NCBI GenBank assembly: GCA_016933675.1
Contig: JAFGAM010000076.1
Location: forward strand, 16,276-80,275
Direction of reading: 5' to 3'
DNA: 64,000 bases
Source: Candidatus Anaeroferrophillacea bacterium
GTDB taxonomy: Bacteria; Desulfobacterota; Anaeroferrophillalia; Anaeroferrophillales; Anaeroferrophillaceae
Below are positions 1 through 9,090 of the stretch, piece by piece; the first letter of the stretch is position 1, and every line of letters starts with the position of its first letter. The notes beneath the pieces were generated by a model. It made no database searches. It was not told the origin of the DNA and worked only from the letters and a program-made list of their open reading frames with translations. The position numbers and the translations under genes were made by a program.

Positions 1-1889
1 ACTGGATCCTGCACCTGCCCCTCCAATTGCACCACCCCGCCCAGGGGCACCGTGTCGGGATCGATGTGCCGCTGGTCGTGGGTACTGTTTGTCGGCACGT
101 CGGGATCGTCCGGGGCCTCCCAGATGACCGGCAGCGTCTGGCCCACGTACGTCAGGGTGCCAACACGCTCCTGTCCTACCCAAAGCGCCGGGTCGCCGCT
201 GCCGCCTGAATGACGCGGATCCCAGAAATCATCGGTAACCGGCACCATCCAGATGTAGCCCCGGGCGTTGCCCTCACTCCAGGCCCCTTCCTCGATCGTC
301 ACCTGAAACACCGTCCCGAAAGGCTGCAAAGCGACAGGATCGAGGGGGTTGGGTGATTCACGCAGGGTCTGGCCGGGCAGTACCGCGGTGGTACCGGCGG
401 CACCGACCTGGGAGAAGGCAATGACATAGGGAAACTCCTGCGGCGGCGTTCGCAGCGGCTCCACCGGCGCCAGCAGCACACCCGGCCCGAACGGGCTGTT
501 GACGCTGCGGGCATGGGGCTGGACGCCCAGTTGGCCGGCATTGGCACAGGCCGTCAGGGTCGCGTTGTAGGCGCTCATGGTGGCATAGTTGTCGATAAGG
601 GTTCCTGCCGGCACCCCGCCCGGGATGTCGATCGCGGTATAATAATTACCGCGGCCGAACAGCGGCTCGGGAAGCATATGGGTGACGTTGAGGGCATCGA
701 CATCGCCATCGGCAACCACGGCATAGACACAGGTAATGCCCGCCGGATACTGCTGCGGATTGATGTGGTTGGGATCGGTCACCGGCAGTTGCGGTATGGT
801 TTTCAGGTAGCTGATGCCGCCGTTGATATACGTACAAAGATTGCGAATACCGGCGGTATAGGGCGGCACCGGCCAGGGATGGTCGGGTGGAATGCCGATG
901 GCGGTACCAACGCCGAGGTTACGCCGCCATTCGTCCAGGCGGCCGAAATCGATCACCGTATCATCGACGATCAGGTCGATGAAGGGGTCGATGTTGCCCG
1001 GCGCCGACGGTCCGGAGACGCTGAAGAAAGTGCTCCAGAGGTAGAAATAATTGAAGGTTCCCACCGGCGCGGCGGCGAGATAGAGATAGTAGGTGCCGGG
1101 CGGCAGCGCCGCCCGGGACAGATCGCCGAAGGGAATCTCGTCCACCGCCGCGGTCAGGCCGCTCTTCCACGGCAAGAGGCCGACAAGCGAATAGGGATAC
1201 AACAGGCCGTCTGGCAGCAGCAGATAGAGTTCCTCGGGCTGCGAAGGAAGCTGGACGGCAAAATAGAGATCCACCGGCGCCACGCAGGGACAGGTACCGA
1301 TCTCGATGGTCAGCGTCCCGCCGCCCCAGGCGGTGTCTCCCACCGCAATGGGCAGTACCGCGGACGGAACGATGCCCGGTACCGGATCATCGATCGGTTC
1401 ATAGGTAAGAAACAGCTCCTGGCCGGCAGGCACGGGCATCCCGACCTCGTAATAGGTGGCCAGCAGAAACCCGGTGGCGGCATCGTTCCAGTTGGTTGGC
1501 GCCACATACCAGCGCCCCCCCCGGATCGGCACGGTTGTCGTGGCATTCAGCTCGATGAATTCATACGCCGTTCCCGGAGTATCGGAATAGACATCGGACT
1601 GTTGAATCATCTCATCGTAACTGGTGGCGGTAAAGGGCTGGCCGTAACGGATGAACAGATCCAGGTCACCGCTGCCTTCACTGATGCGCACCTGAAACCG
1701 CGATGTGCAATTCGGCAGGTCGATGGCATAGTTGCGGAAGGTCACCGGGTTGAGCGTCGTATACATCGAGATACCGGGTTCCAGCGGCACCTCGGCGACG
1801 GCGGCGGCAACCGAAAACAGCAGGAACAGCAGCACTCCCCCCGGCAGCGGCAAACGCCGCCAGCGTCCGACAGCGGTTTCTTTCCTCAT
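1..1889 (-). CDS. Secreted PPC-domain protein, C-terminus beyond window edge (partial)
   Basis: The frame is open from an ATG at 1889 to the window edge, giving 629 codons without a stop. A GGAGG ribosome site lies about 7 nt upstream. The first ~35 residues form a signal peptide: a basic start (MRKETAVGRWRR), a Leu/Val-rich core and an alanine-rich cleavage region. Residues ~40-135 resemble the bacterial pre-peptidase C-terminal (PPC) fold, with a GSGDLDLFIRYG core and a late GGRWYVAPTNW motif. The rest is Pro/Gly/Tyr-rich, suggesting repeated beta-sandwich modules, and no catalytic motif is visible. It is the fourth gene of a leftward set that starts with a C25 peptidase. The family assignment is by eye, and the start and reading frame are well supported. 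The long opposite-strand frame over this region is its shadow. Confidence 0.8.
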   Translation of the reverse strand, partial: MRKETAVGRWRRLPLPGGVLLFLLFSVAAAVAEVPLEPGISMYTTLNPVTFRNYAIDLPNCTSRFQVRISEGSGDLDLFIRYGQPFTATSYDEMIQQSDVYSDTPGTAYEFIELNATTTVPIRGGRWYVAPTNWNDAATGFLLATYYEVGMPVPAGQELFLTYEPIDDPVPGIVPSAVLPIAVGDTAWGGGTLTIEIGTCPCVAPVDLYFAVQLPSQPEELYLLLPDGLLYPYSLVGLLPWKSGLTAAVDEIPFGDLSRAALPPGTYYLYLAAAPVGTFNYFYLWSTFFSVSGPSAPGNIDPFIDLIVDDTVIDFGRLDEWRRNLGVGTAIGIPPDHPWPVPPYTAGIRNLCTYINGGISYLKTIPQLPVTDPNHINPQQYPAGITCVYAVVADGDVDALNVTHMLPEPLFGRGNYYTAIDIPGGVPAGTLIDNYATMSAYNATLTACANAGQLGVQPHARSVNSPFGPGVLLAPVEPLRTPPQEFPYVIAFSQVGAAGTTAVLPGQTLRESPNPLDPVALQPFGTVFQVTIEEGAWSEGNARGYIWMVPVTDDFWDPRHSGGSGDPALWVGQERVGTLTYVGQTLPVIWEAPDDPDVPTNSTHDQRHIDPDTVPLGGVVQLEGQVQDP

Positions 1890-2032
1890 GTCCGCCTCCG
1901 GTATCCTGTCCCCACTGCTCACGCCCAACCGCCGAAATTACACCGCAAACCACGGCCCGCCGGGCGGTATCCGGCCGGACTCGCCGAACACCCTTCAGAC
2001 CGTACCAGCGTGAACCAGACAAAGGTTTCCGG

Positions 2033-2467
2033 TCAGTACATCGACAGGAAATCGATGGATCCCGCAGCCTCGAGGCTGCCGGTATAATCGTAGATGGCAC
2101 AGGTGCCGCTGAGGGTAGCAGCATTCAAGATGATGCGGTACATTTTCGAACCGCTGCGCACGTCCATGTGTATCTCGACCCCGCCGGCAGCCTGATACAG
2201 GTAGCCGGATCCTGAAGCGGCGGCACAGTCGATGCCGTCCGGTGAACAGAAAGATCCGTACATATTGATGAAGGTGAAACCCAGATCCACATCGAGCGAC
2301 AGCACCGAACGTAAAAGCGCATACGAGTTGTTTTGCAGATCCGTCACCGAAGACAGTTGCCAGTCAATAGCCGCAACCGTGTCGGATGCGGATGCCGCCG
2401 GCGGCAAACCGGCCGTCGGCAGCAACAGGAATCCCAATACCAAACATATCACAATTATCCGCTTCAT
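2033..2467 (-). CDS. Small secreted protein of unknown function
   Basis: A 144-residue protein with a clear Sec signal peptide: MKR, a hydrophobic core of about 15 residues, then Ala-Ser-Ala near residue 27. The mature part is rich in alternating hydrophobic and polar residues and looks like beta structure. It has three cysteines, two in a short CSPDGIDC loop that could form a disulfide in the periplasm or outside. I recognise no family. It lies 17 nt downstream of the 124-residue gene and after the C25 peptidase, so co-expression is likely. The role is unknown; an accessory or surface protein is only a guess from context. Confidence 0.7.
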   Translation of the reverse strand: MKRIIVICLVLGFLLLPTAGLPPAASASDTVAAIDWQLSSVTDLQNNSYALLRSVLSLDVDLGFTFINMYGSFCSPDGIDCAAASGSGYLYQAAGGVEIHMDVRSGSKMYRIILNAATLSGTCAIYDYTGSLEAAGSIDFLSMY

Positions 2468-2484
2468 AACCTGCTCCCTCCATG

Positions 2485-2859
2485 CTAGAAACCGAACCTG
2501 ATGCGGATGGTTTCCTTCCCCGCACCTGTACCGGTATAGATGTTACCAACGGCGGTACCCGAACTCAGACCGCAGATGTTCGCCAGCCCGCCGGTACCGT
2601 TACCGATGTTCCCGAACCAGGCCGGCAGCATGTCACCGGTGGCGGGCGAGGCGCTGCTACCGGCACTGAGGGCTACGCCGTTTACCTCAAAAGTGCCCAC
2701 CCCATCAATGGTATTCACCATTTTGAGCGTGAGGGTATCGTACATTTCGGTCATCAGCATAGGAGGATACAGCATGGTAATCTCGGCGGTGAGACTTCCC
2801 ACCGGCATCCCGCCGAGGGAGATTTCTCCGGTTACCTGAAACCCGACCACCCAATCCAT
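2485..2859 (-). CDS. Hypothetical protein between peptidase and secreted protein
   Basis: A 124-residue protein. The start is fixed by an AAGGAG site just before the ATG and by an in-frame TAA a few codons upstream, so it has no N-terminal signal peptide. The sequence is Gly/Thr/Met-rich with beta-like alternation and a Gly-rich C-terminal third ending in RIRFGF. The terminal aromatic residue recalls outer-membrane beta-strand ends, but that is weak evidence. It lies 55 nt after the C25 peptidase stop and 17 nt before the next small gene, consistent with one transcript. No family is recognised. An open question is how it would be exported, if it is. Confidence 0.6.
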   Translation of the reverse strand: MDWVVGFQVTGEISLGGMPVGSLTAEITMLYPPMLMTEMYDTLTLKMVNTIDGVGTFEVNGVALSAGSSASPATGDMLPAWFGNIGNGTGGLANICGLSSGTAVGNIYTGTGAGKETIRIRFGF

Positions 2860-2914
2860 ATCTCCTTAGCGGAACATGCAGCAGCCGCCGGAACCCGGCC
2901 GCGGCTCAGCCGCC

Positions 2915-5812
2915 TCAACCGCCATTCACCTCCACCGTCACCTGATCGTACCAGATTTCACCGTTCAGAGTACCGTCAGGCTGGCTGTCGAGACCGAAAT
3001 AGAAGGTGTAGGTTCCCTTCGGAAGGCCGATATTCAGTACCTCGAAAGGATCGGTGATAAGCACCGGCGGCGCCTGCAAAACCGCGGCAATGCCCTCCTG
3101 CCACACCGGCGGCACGAAGGAGAAGATGCCGAAGGGCGTTACCGCCACCAGCCACCAGTCACAGGCATCGGTCATCAGTACCCCCGGATCCAGCTGCACG
3201 GTGATCGCTACCGGCGAACCCTCCGCGGCGCTGACCGTCCCGCCGCTGCCGTTGGCGAGCACCCGGGGGAGCGGAGCCTTCTCCTTCTCGGCGTAGAAAC
3301 CGTAGGGTGTCGAATTCCACCAGGTCACCCCGCCCAGGGCGTCTTTCGTCCGGGTAAAGAGATAGCCCTCGAACTTCTGGTCGTCGGCCTGGTCGGCAGT
3401 ACCGTTGAAATCGATGTGTAGTTCGATCTTGTGCTCGGGCCAGTCGGCCGGCAGCGAGGCGGCGTTGCCGGCGGTTTTCACTTTCCCCCGGACATTATGC
3501 ACCAGGCCGCTGTCGGCGGACGTGTAGCGTCCCGCCAGATTGTCGCCGCCGACGATGATGAAGGTGGGCTGCCACAGCTCAAGGGTGCCCCGCCAGCCGT
3601 CGTGATGCATGCGGTAGGTACCGAAAAAATCAGCCGTGGCCACCGTGCCGGGAGTGAAATCGGGACCGAAGCCGGAAAAAAGCCGGTTATCGCGGCAAAA
3701 GAACCCGAAGGGCACATCGTTCCACCAGGTGATGCCGGCCATGGCATCACCGGTCTGGGTGAAGTAGTAGCCCTCAAAATGCTGATCGTCACTGGTGACG
3801 GCGGTATCGGCGAAATCGATGTAGAAGCTGATCTTGTGGTCCGGCCCCCAGCTCTCGACGATGGGGTAGGTCGGCGAGCGCACGTAACCACGGACGCCGT
3901 GTTCGGCGCCGTCAAAAGCGGTGTAGGTACCGCCCATGTTCGGCATGCCCTCGATGTAGTCGCCGCTCGCCTTACCCAGCGCGAGGTTTCCCTGCCAGCC
4001 GTCGTGGGCCATCTCCCAGTCCCCGGCGAAGTCGGCCCGCTGAATGCGGGAGACGCCGCCCACCCGGAGCGACGGATCGCCGAAGAGCATGTATTTCTGG
4101 ATGTGATGGAACAGCGCCGGGGGGTACCAGTTTGACCCGTCATTGAAGTTGATGTGAAAATCGTTATCGATGTAGCGCCGAACGGCATAGTTCCACAGAT
4201 AGCCGAGGGTCGCCGGCTGCATGCTGTTGCGGAAACCCTCGAAGAAGTAGCGGTCGAGGATCTGACTGCCCCCCTGGGCGCCGGTGTAGGAGCCGATGTA
4301 GCCGATACCGCCGGTGTCCCGCTTGACGAGGAATTCCTCGGCCATGGAATCGACGTCGTAGGTCGAAGACTGCACCGCGGCGGGCTCGGGCACACGGGCG
4401 GCCGCCGGATTGACCGGCCAGCAGCGATGGGCATCGTTGTAGACCGGACATCCGGTACTGCGGGTAAACACGTGCCCGTCGACATCGAGAAAGCTATCGC
4501 CGAAATAAAACTGGGCGGTGCTGCAGGCGGCGGCAAACACCACCGGCAGACGGTCGGCGTTGTCGAGCAGGGCGACATCGGCGGTCGTTATGGCATTCCC
4601 CCAGACGGTGGTGTTGCCGTGGCCGGAAAAATTGACGAAGCCGACGCCGGCGTCGATTTGTGCCCGGACATTGGCCGCCGTCGGCTGGTCGTCGCCGAGC
4701 CCGGCGGTCAGCCCCTCGATGCGGGAATCATACAGCCGGGTGGCGGTCATGCCCATGTCGGCCAGCATCGTGCCGATGTCCTCCTTGGCCCCCCAACCGC
4801 CGGGATATTCGTAGTATTTGCCGTCCTCGGCGAGGTATCCCGGCACCACGAACAGGGAGCGGTCGAACCACGACGCCTTGTAGGCGGCGAACTCGTAGGC
4901 GATGACCTTGTCGACGTAGGTGGCCACCTCCGCCGCGGTGGATGCCGGCACCCGCCCGAGGGCGACATCGGGATAAAGATCCATGCCGTCGAGGTTGATG
5001 TCGTTCAAGGTGGAACCGGGGGTCCAGGTGCCGGCCTGCAGTTCACCGAAGATGCCGTCGCCATCGCCGTCCCAGTCGTCGAAGGTGGTGCCGTCGGCGG
5101 TGAAGAGATCGGCGTAATAGAGGTCGGAGGGCACGTAGCCGTCACCCCAGTGGGTCGGATCATGGGTCAGGCAGTAGCGCACCGGCAGGCGGTCGCAATC
5201 ACCCACCAGCATGACAAAGCGGATACCGCACCCCTGGCGGAAGGAAGCGATGGCCTTCTTGAGGCGTTCAGGATCGTCCCGCCCCTGGTCACGGAAGCGC
5301 GCCACCAGGTCCTGCCAACTGTAGACACGGGTCACCAGATCGGTATGGTTCTTGTGCTCCCGCAGGGGCTCGAGTGCGTCGAGAAAATCCTCGTCGGCGA
5401 TGATCAGCAGATCGAAGGGCAAGATGAACTCGAAACGGTCGAAAAGATCCGGAGTACCGCTGACGGAGGTAACGGGGAGCGCCGTCCACGGCGTGAAGGT
5501 GTAGTCGAGATCCACCGTCGGCGCCGGTGCCGGCAGGTTCACCTGGCCCGGCGGCGTGGGGGAAGTGAACTCAATCGGCAGCGAGACCGGCGGCATGTAG
5601 GGCACGAGGTAATCGAATTTTATGGTGTCGATCAGGAGATGGTCCGCAATGATCAGATCCGTGGAGATGATTTCATTGTCGATGGAAGTCGCCGCCGCCG
5701 CCGGCCGCGGCGCCATGCCGGGCAGTCCGGCCGCTCCCGCCAGCAGCATCAGCATCGCCATTACCGCCGGAAACATCACCCCGCCTCGCAGCACCCGCAG
5801 CAGATTCCCCAT
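2915..5812 (-). CDS. Secreted C25 (gingipain-like) cysteine peptidase with tandem C-terminal repeats
   Basis: Predicted cysteine endopeptidase of family C25, about 965 residues. The ATG at 5812 is preferred because GGAGG lies 6 nt before it; an in-frame ATG at 5818 abuts the GGAGG directly. A signal peptide covers residues ~1-42. The catalytic region spans ~130-580, with the C25 His in the NFSGHG motif (~398) and the Cys in the AAACST motif (~430). Aspartate-rich segments (DWDGDGDG, NDINLDG) resemble calcium-binding loops. Two related ~115-residue modules follow (~593-708 and ~727-844), each with HDGW-G-L, a DDQ-FEGY core and a TWWN ending. A final ~100-residue beta domain ends in YYFGLD/WYDQVTVEV-like sequence. 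The gene leads an operon of four secreted or hypothetical proteins. Family assignment is strong; substrate is unknown. Confidence 0.88.
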   Translation of the reverse strand: MGNLLRVLRGGVMFPAVMAMLMLLAGAAGLPGMAPRPAAAATSIDNEIISTDLIIADHLLIDTIKFDYLVPYMPPVSLPIEFTSPTPPGQVNLPAPAPTVDLDYTFTPWTALPVTSVSGTPDLFDRFEFILPFDLLIIADEDFLDALEPLREHKNHTDLVTRVYSWQDLVARFRDQGRDDPERLKKAIASFRQGCGIRFVMLVGDCDRLPVRYCLTHDPTHWGDGYVPSDLYYADLFTADGTTFDDWDGDGDGIFGELQAGTWTPGSTLNDINLDGMDLYPDVALGRVPASTAAEVATYVDKVIAYEFAAYKASWFDRSLFVVPGYLAEDGKYYEYPGGWGAKEDIGTMLADMGMTATRLYDSRIEGLTAGLGDDQPTAANVRAQIDAGVGFVNFSGHGNTTVWGNAITTADVALLDNADRLPVVFAAACSTAQFYFGDSFLDVDGHVFTRSTGCPVYNDAHRCWPVNPAAARVPEPAAVQSSTYDVDSMAEEFLVKRDTGGIGYIGSYTGAQGGSQILDRYFFEGFRNSMQPATLGYLWNYAVRRYIDNDFHINFNDGSNWYPPALFHHIQKYMLFGDPSLRVGGVSRIQRADFAGDWEMAHDGWQGNLALGKASGDYIEGMPNMGGTYTAFDGAEHGVRGYVRSPTYPIVESWGPDHKISFYIDFADTAVTSDDQHFEGYYFTQTGDAMAGITWWNDVPFGFFCRDNRLFSGFGPDFTPGTVATADFFGTYRMHHDGWRGTLELWQPTFIIVGGDNLAGRYTSADSGLVHNVRGKVKTAGNAASLPADWPEHKIELHIDFNGTADQADDQKFEGYLFTRTKDALGGVTWWNSTPYGFYAEKEKAPLPRVLANGSGGTVSAAEGSPVAITVQLDPGVLMTDACDWWLVAVTPFGIFSFVPPVWQEGIAAVLQAPPVLITDPFEVLNIGLPKGTYTFYFGLDSQPDGTLNGEIWYDQVTVEVNGG

Positions 5813-5907
5813 GCCCATCCTCCTTTTTCCACCAGCAGCAATGATGATGCCTTCGTAGCAGCGCGAAAAATGCCTGCCGGGAACCGCGGCAAGCGGCTAC
5901 AACGGCA

Positions 5908-5936
5908 AATCTAATTTCCGCACCAGTGATTGTCAA
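5908..5936 (-). promoter_or_regulatory. Sigma-70 promoter for the C25 peptidase operon
   Basis: On the minus strand TTGACA is followed by 17 nt and TAGATT. The -10 ends about 95 nt upstream of the peptidase start at 5812. The rest of 5813-6073 holds no gene I can support. Confidence 0.6.
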
Positions 5937-6073
5937 ATCAGGAGATGAACATGCTCGGAAACGGGGACGGGAGTAAGTGAATTGCCTCGATATGACTCAT
6001 TGAGGGCATGGTGCACGAATTAGGACATCTGCGCATCAGACAGCAGCCGGTTGGAGGTTCTGGGATACCATAA

Positions 6074-8284
6074 TTATTCATCGATCGTCGACCGCCCGGC
6101 GGGCACCGACCGGTCATCCAGCAGTTCGCGAATGGCGGTCGCCAGCCGGCTCAGGCTGTAGGGCTTGGCAAGTTGAACGATACCCTGCGCGGCGGCATCC
6201 TGACGCTCCCGGTCGGGCAGCCAGCCGCTGGCGATAATCACCCGCAGCGCATGTCTACGGCGCCGCAGTTCCCGCAGGCAGGCCTCGCCGCCCATGCCGG
6301 GCATGTTGAGATCGAGAATCACCAGATCGATGCCATCCTGCTCCCGGTCATACACCGCCAGCGCATCTTCGGCGCTGGCGGTGAGCAGTACTTCATAGCC
6401 CAACCCTTCGAGGAGTATGCGCCCCACCTCCCGGACATCATCCTCATCGTCCACCAGCAGGATAGTCTCCGTCCCCCGCGGCATGACCCCGGTAACCGTC
6501 GCCTCCACCCCGGCACCGCCGCCGGCGGCCGGCACCTGCCCGGCTGTCGGCAGGTAGATGGTAATCTCCGTACCCCGCCCGGGTTCGCTGTCGCACACGA
6601 TATGAGCGCGGTGCTCGCCGACGATGCCGAACACCGCCGCCAGGCCAAGGCCGGTACCCTTCCCCACCTCCTTGGTGGTGAAGAAGGGATCGAACATCCG
6701 TTCCACGGTTTTCCGGTCCATGCCGAAGCCGTGATCGGTCACCCGCAGAAAGACATACGACCCGCCGGCAATGCGTATACCGCAGGCGTTGCAGACCAGC
6801 TCGTTGGCCAACGTCACGGGTCCCGCCTCGATACGGATGGTGCCGCCGTCGGGCATGGCGTCGGCGGCATTGGAACACAGATTGAGCAGCGCGAGGGAAA
6901 GCTGGTGCCGATCGCCGACAACCGGCGGCGGTGCGGCTTCGATGTGTGGTGCGACGGAAACCATTTTCGGAATCACCCGCCTTACCATCTCGGTGGTCTG
7001 TTCGACCAGTTCGCGCAGATCGACTACGGTCATCTCCGGTTCCGCCTGCCGGCTGAATACCAGCAGCTGCCGCACCAGATTCCGCGCCCGTTCCGCCGCC
7101 TGCACGACCCGTTCACACTCGCTGACGGGAACCTCACCCAGCAGTATTTTTTCCCGTCCCAGTTCGGCAAACCCCATGATCGCCGCCAGAATATTATTGA
7201 AATCGTGGGCGATGCCCCCGGCGAGGGTGCCGATGGCCTCCATCTTCTCCGCCTGCCGCAGGCGCGAACGAAGATTCTCCATTTCGGTGATATCGGTGAA
7301 ATTGACCACCATGACGGTATCTTCACTGTCGGCATTATTGTCCGGGCACACCAGTTCGGCACTGATCACCACATCGAGGATCTTCCCGGAACGGGTTAGC
7401 CGCCGGGTGGGAAAACTGATCACGGTGTTGCGATTTTTGAACAGTTCGCGCACCTTGTTGTGCGTCAGCGTCTTCTGATCATCGGGAATAAAGGGGATGG
7501 GAGCACCGGCGACATCATCCAGGCACCAGCCGAAGGCTCGGGTGAATGCCGGGTTCAGATAGACCGGCCACCCCCTGAAATCATAGATCACCATCGGGTC
7601 CGGGTTGGCCTCGAGGATCCCCTGCAGCCGCGCCCGACCGGCCTCCAGTTCGGTGTTTACCTCCTCCAGTTCCCGGGTGTGGGCCGCCACCCGCCGCCGC
7701 AGCACCACATTCCACCACCAGATACCCGCCAGCAGGAGAACGATGAACCCCAGAATGCCGGCCAGGGGAATGATGTAGGTTCGCAGCCGGTACTGTTCCG
7801 TCCGGTGGTCGGCAATGGTCCCGAGCCATTTCCAGGCAACGTGATCGAGCAGCCCGTTGTCCCGGGCCCGGTCGAGGGCCGCATCGAGGGCGGCGACTAT
7901 CATGCTATCCCCCTCGCGGACGGCCATGCAGCAGCGGCCGGAATACAGGGGTTTCCCGACCCGGCGGATGCTTTCAACCAGGTCACGGGACAGGGCGTGG
8001 TACCAGATGGAATACTCGTTGCCGACGACGGCATCCACCCCGCCGGCGACGATGGCCTCCACCGCCTCGCCATAATTGGCCACCGGCACGAGCCGGCACC
8101 GGCATCCTTCATGCTCCAGGTACTCGACCACCTGGTCACCGTCCTGCGCCGCCACCAGCCGGCCGGCAAGATCCGCCATGCCCGTAATCCCCGCGGCATC
8201 AGCAGCAACGAAGATCGACACCGGCACCATGAAGATCGGCCGGGTGAAATCGTAGCGCTGATCGCGTTGCCGACTGGAGAACAA
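6074..8284 (-). CDS. Hybrid sensor histidine kinase with truncated periplasmic solute-binding domain
   Basis: Residues 1-~170 match the later part of a bacterial extracellular solute-binding (SBP_bac_3) sensor domain. Then come one membrane segment (~170-196), a PAS domain (~216-335), HisKA with the phospho-His in GGIAHDFNN (~360), an HATPase domain with GKGTGLGL, and a C-terminal receiver with Asp in LVILDLNMPG. The only possible start in the upstream open frame is a TTG at 8284. Homology-like sequence (TADILPC) continues 5' of it, and an in-frame stop lies at 8459-8461. The first lobe of the sensor domain and any signal peptide are therefore missing. Either the gene is 5'-truncated or it uses an unusual start. 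The catalytic part looks intact. It is not clearly in an operon. Confidence 0.75.
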   Translation of the reverse strand: MFSSRQRDQRYDFTRPIFMVPVSIFVAADAAGITGMADLAGRLVAAQDGDQVVEYLEHEGCRCRLVPVANYGEAVEAIVAGGVDAVVGNEYSIWYHALSRDLVESIRRVGKPLYSGRCCMAVREGDSMIVAALDAALDRARDNGLLDHVAWKWLGTIADHRTEQYRLRTYIIPLAGILGFIVLLLAGIWWWNVVLRRRVAAHTRELEEVNTELEAGRARLQGILEANPDPMVIYDFRGWPVYLNPAFTRAFGWCLDDVAGAPIPFIPDDQKTLTHNKVRELFKNRNTVISFPTRRLTRSGKILDVVISAELVCPDNNADSEDTVMVVNFTDITEMENLRSRLRQAEKMEAIGTLAGGIAHDFNNILAAIMGFAELGREKILLGEVPVSECERVVQAAERARNLVRQLLVFSRQAEPEMTVVDLRELVEQTTEMVRRVIPKMVSVAPHIEAAPPPVVGDRHQLSLALLNLCSNAADAMPDGGTIRIEAGPVTLANELVCNACGIRIAGGSYVFLRVTDHGFGMDRKTVERMFDPFFTTKEVGKGTGLGLAAVFGIVGEHRAHIVCDSEPGRGTEITIYLPTAGQVPAAGGGAGVEATVTGVMPRGTETILLVDDEDDVREVGRILLEGLGYEVLLTASAEDALAVYDREQDGIDLVILDLNMPGMGGEACLRELRRRRHALRVIIASGWLPDRERQDAAAQGIVQLAKPYSLSRLATAIRELLDDRSVPAGRSTIDE

Positions 8285-8644
8285 ACAGGGGAGGATGTCG
8301 GCGGTCCCCCCTGCGCACCAGGGCGGCGGCGCGAACAGGGCCGCGGCGGTATTGCAGCGCTGCCGCCGCCCGATTCCCGAGCGGTGTCGGGGCAGATTAA
8401 CAAATCGACCGCATAAACAAACCGACCGTTCGTTAGAATTATTACACCGGCTTATATATCACCCCGCCGCGGATTGCAGGAAAACATCAAACCCCGTAAT
8501 TTTCAGTTTATGTAACTGCTTGCTAACGAAACAATAACATCATCGGCCTACAAAACGTGACCTGTTGGTCATGCAGGACGCCGGCAATCGGCTGCATCAA
8601 AAGGTCGCTACCCGGCAAAACCACCCTGGAGCGGAACCGCACCC
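8285..8644. other. Intergenic region between divergent kinase and phnG
   Basis: A 360-nt gap. The kinase-proximal 120 nt can still be read in the kinase frame and probably derive from its lost N-terminus. The 8411-8545 part is AT-richer than its surroundings and is where a phn promoter would be expected, but no consensus -35/-10 pair stands out. A candidate operator lies at 8557-8572. Confidence 0.5.
8557..8572. promoter_or_regulatory. Candidate operator GTGAC-N5-GGTCAT upstream of phnG
   Basis: It contains the dyad TGAC-N6-GTCA, centred about 80 nt before the phnG start. The same GTGAC-N5-GGTCAT pattern recurs at 21742-21757 in the other phn intergenic region. The regulator is unknown. Confidence 0.4.
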
Positions 8645-9085
8645 ATGGAACTGACCCGCCCCGAATGGATAAAGCTTCTGGCCCGCGCCGGGGTCGCCGA
8701 CCTCGAGGGGGTGATCGACGATATCCCCGTCGAGGTCAGATACACCTTTCTCAAGCCGCCGGAAACCGGACTGCTCATGGCACAGGGACGCACCGGCGGC
8801 GACGGCGCGCCGTTCAACCTCGGCGAGGTGCCGGTGACCCGCTGTGTCGTCGCCATCGAGGGGAGCGGCACCCGCGGCTTCGCCTGCGTCCTCGGTCGCG
8901 CCCCCCGGAAGGCGGAGCTAGCGGCGGTGATCGACGCCCTGATGCAGCATCCGCTGCACCACAACCGCCTGCGTGACGGTTTCTTCGATGATTGCCGGCG
9001 GCGGCTGGCGGCGCGTGAACAGGAGGCCCGGACGGCGGCGGCCGCCACCCGGGTGGACTTCTTCACCATGGTCCGGGGAGACTGA
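8645..9085 (+). CDS. phnG: Phosphonate C-P lyase subunit PhnG
   Basis: 146 residues, the usual PhnG length. PhnG is a subunit of the PhnGHIJ C-P lyase core complex and, with PhnH, PhnI and PhnL, helps form alpha-D-ribose 1-methylphosphonate 5-triphosphate from MgATP and methylphosphonate. The N-terminal 'R-W---LA-A' region and the central GEVPVTRC and GTRGFACVLGR segments are typical of the family. It is the first gene of phnGHIJKLM, with phnH beginning 5 nt after its stop. The ribosome site is weak (GGAG about 13 nt before the ATG). Confidence 0.93.
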   Translation: MELTRPEWIKLLARAGVADLEGVIDDIPVEVRYTFLKPPETGLLMAQGRTGGDGAPFNLGEVPVTRCVVAIEGSGTRGFACVLGRAPRKAELAAVIDALMQHPLHHNRLRDGFFDDCRRRLAAREQEARTAAAATRVDFFTMVRGD

Positions 9086-9090
9086 TTTCC

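Noticed and set aside
513..2087. Long plus-strand open frame of 524 codons
   Set aside because: It is the antisense shadow of the minus-strand secreted PPC gene: no family likeness, Arg/His/Gly-biased composition, and no plausible start context.
4154..5914. 586-codon plus-strand frame opposite the C25 peptidase
   Set aside because: Antisense shadow of a strong family member; no motifs.
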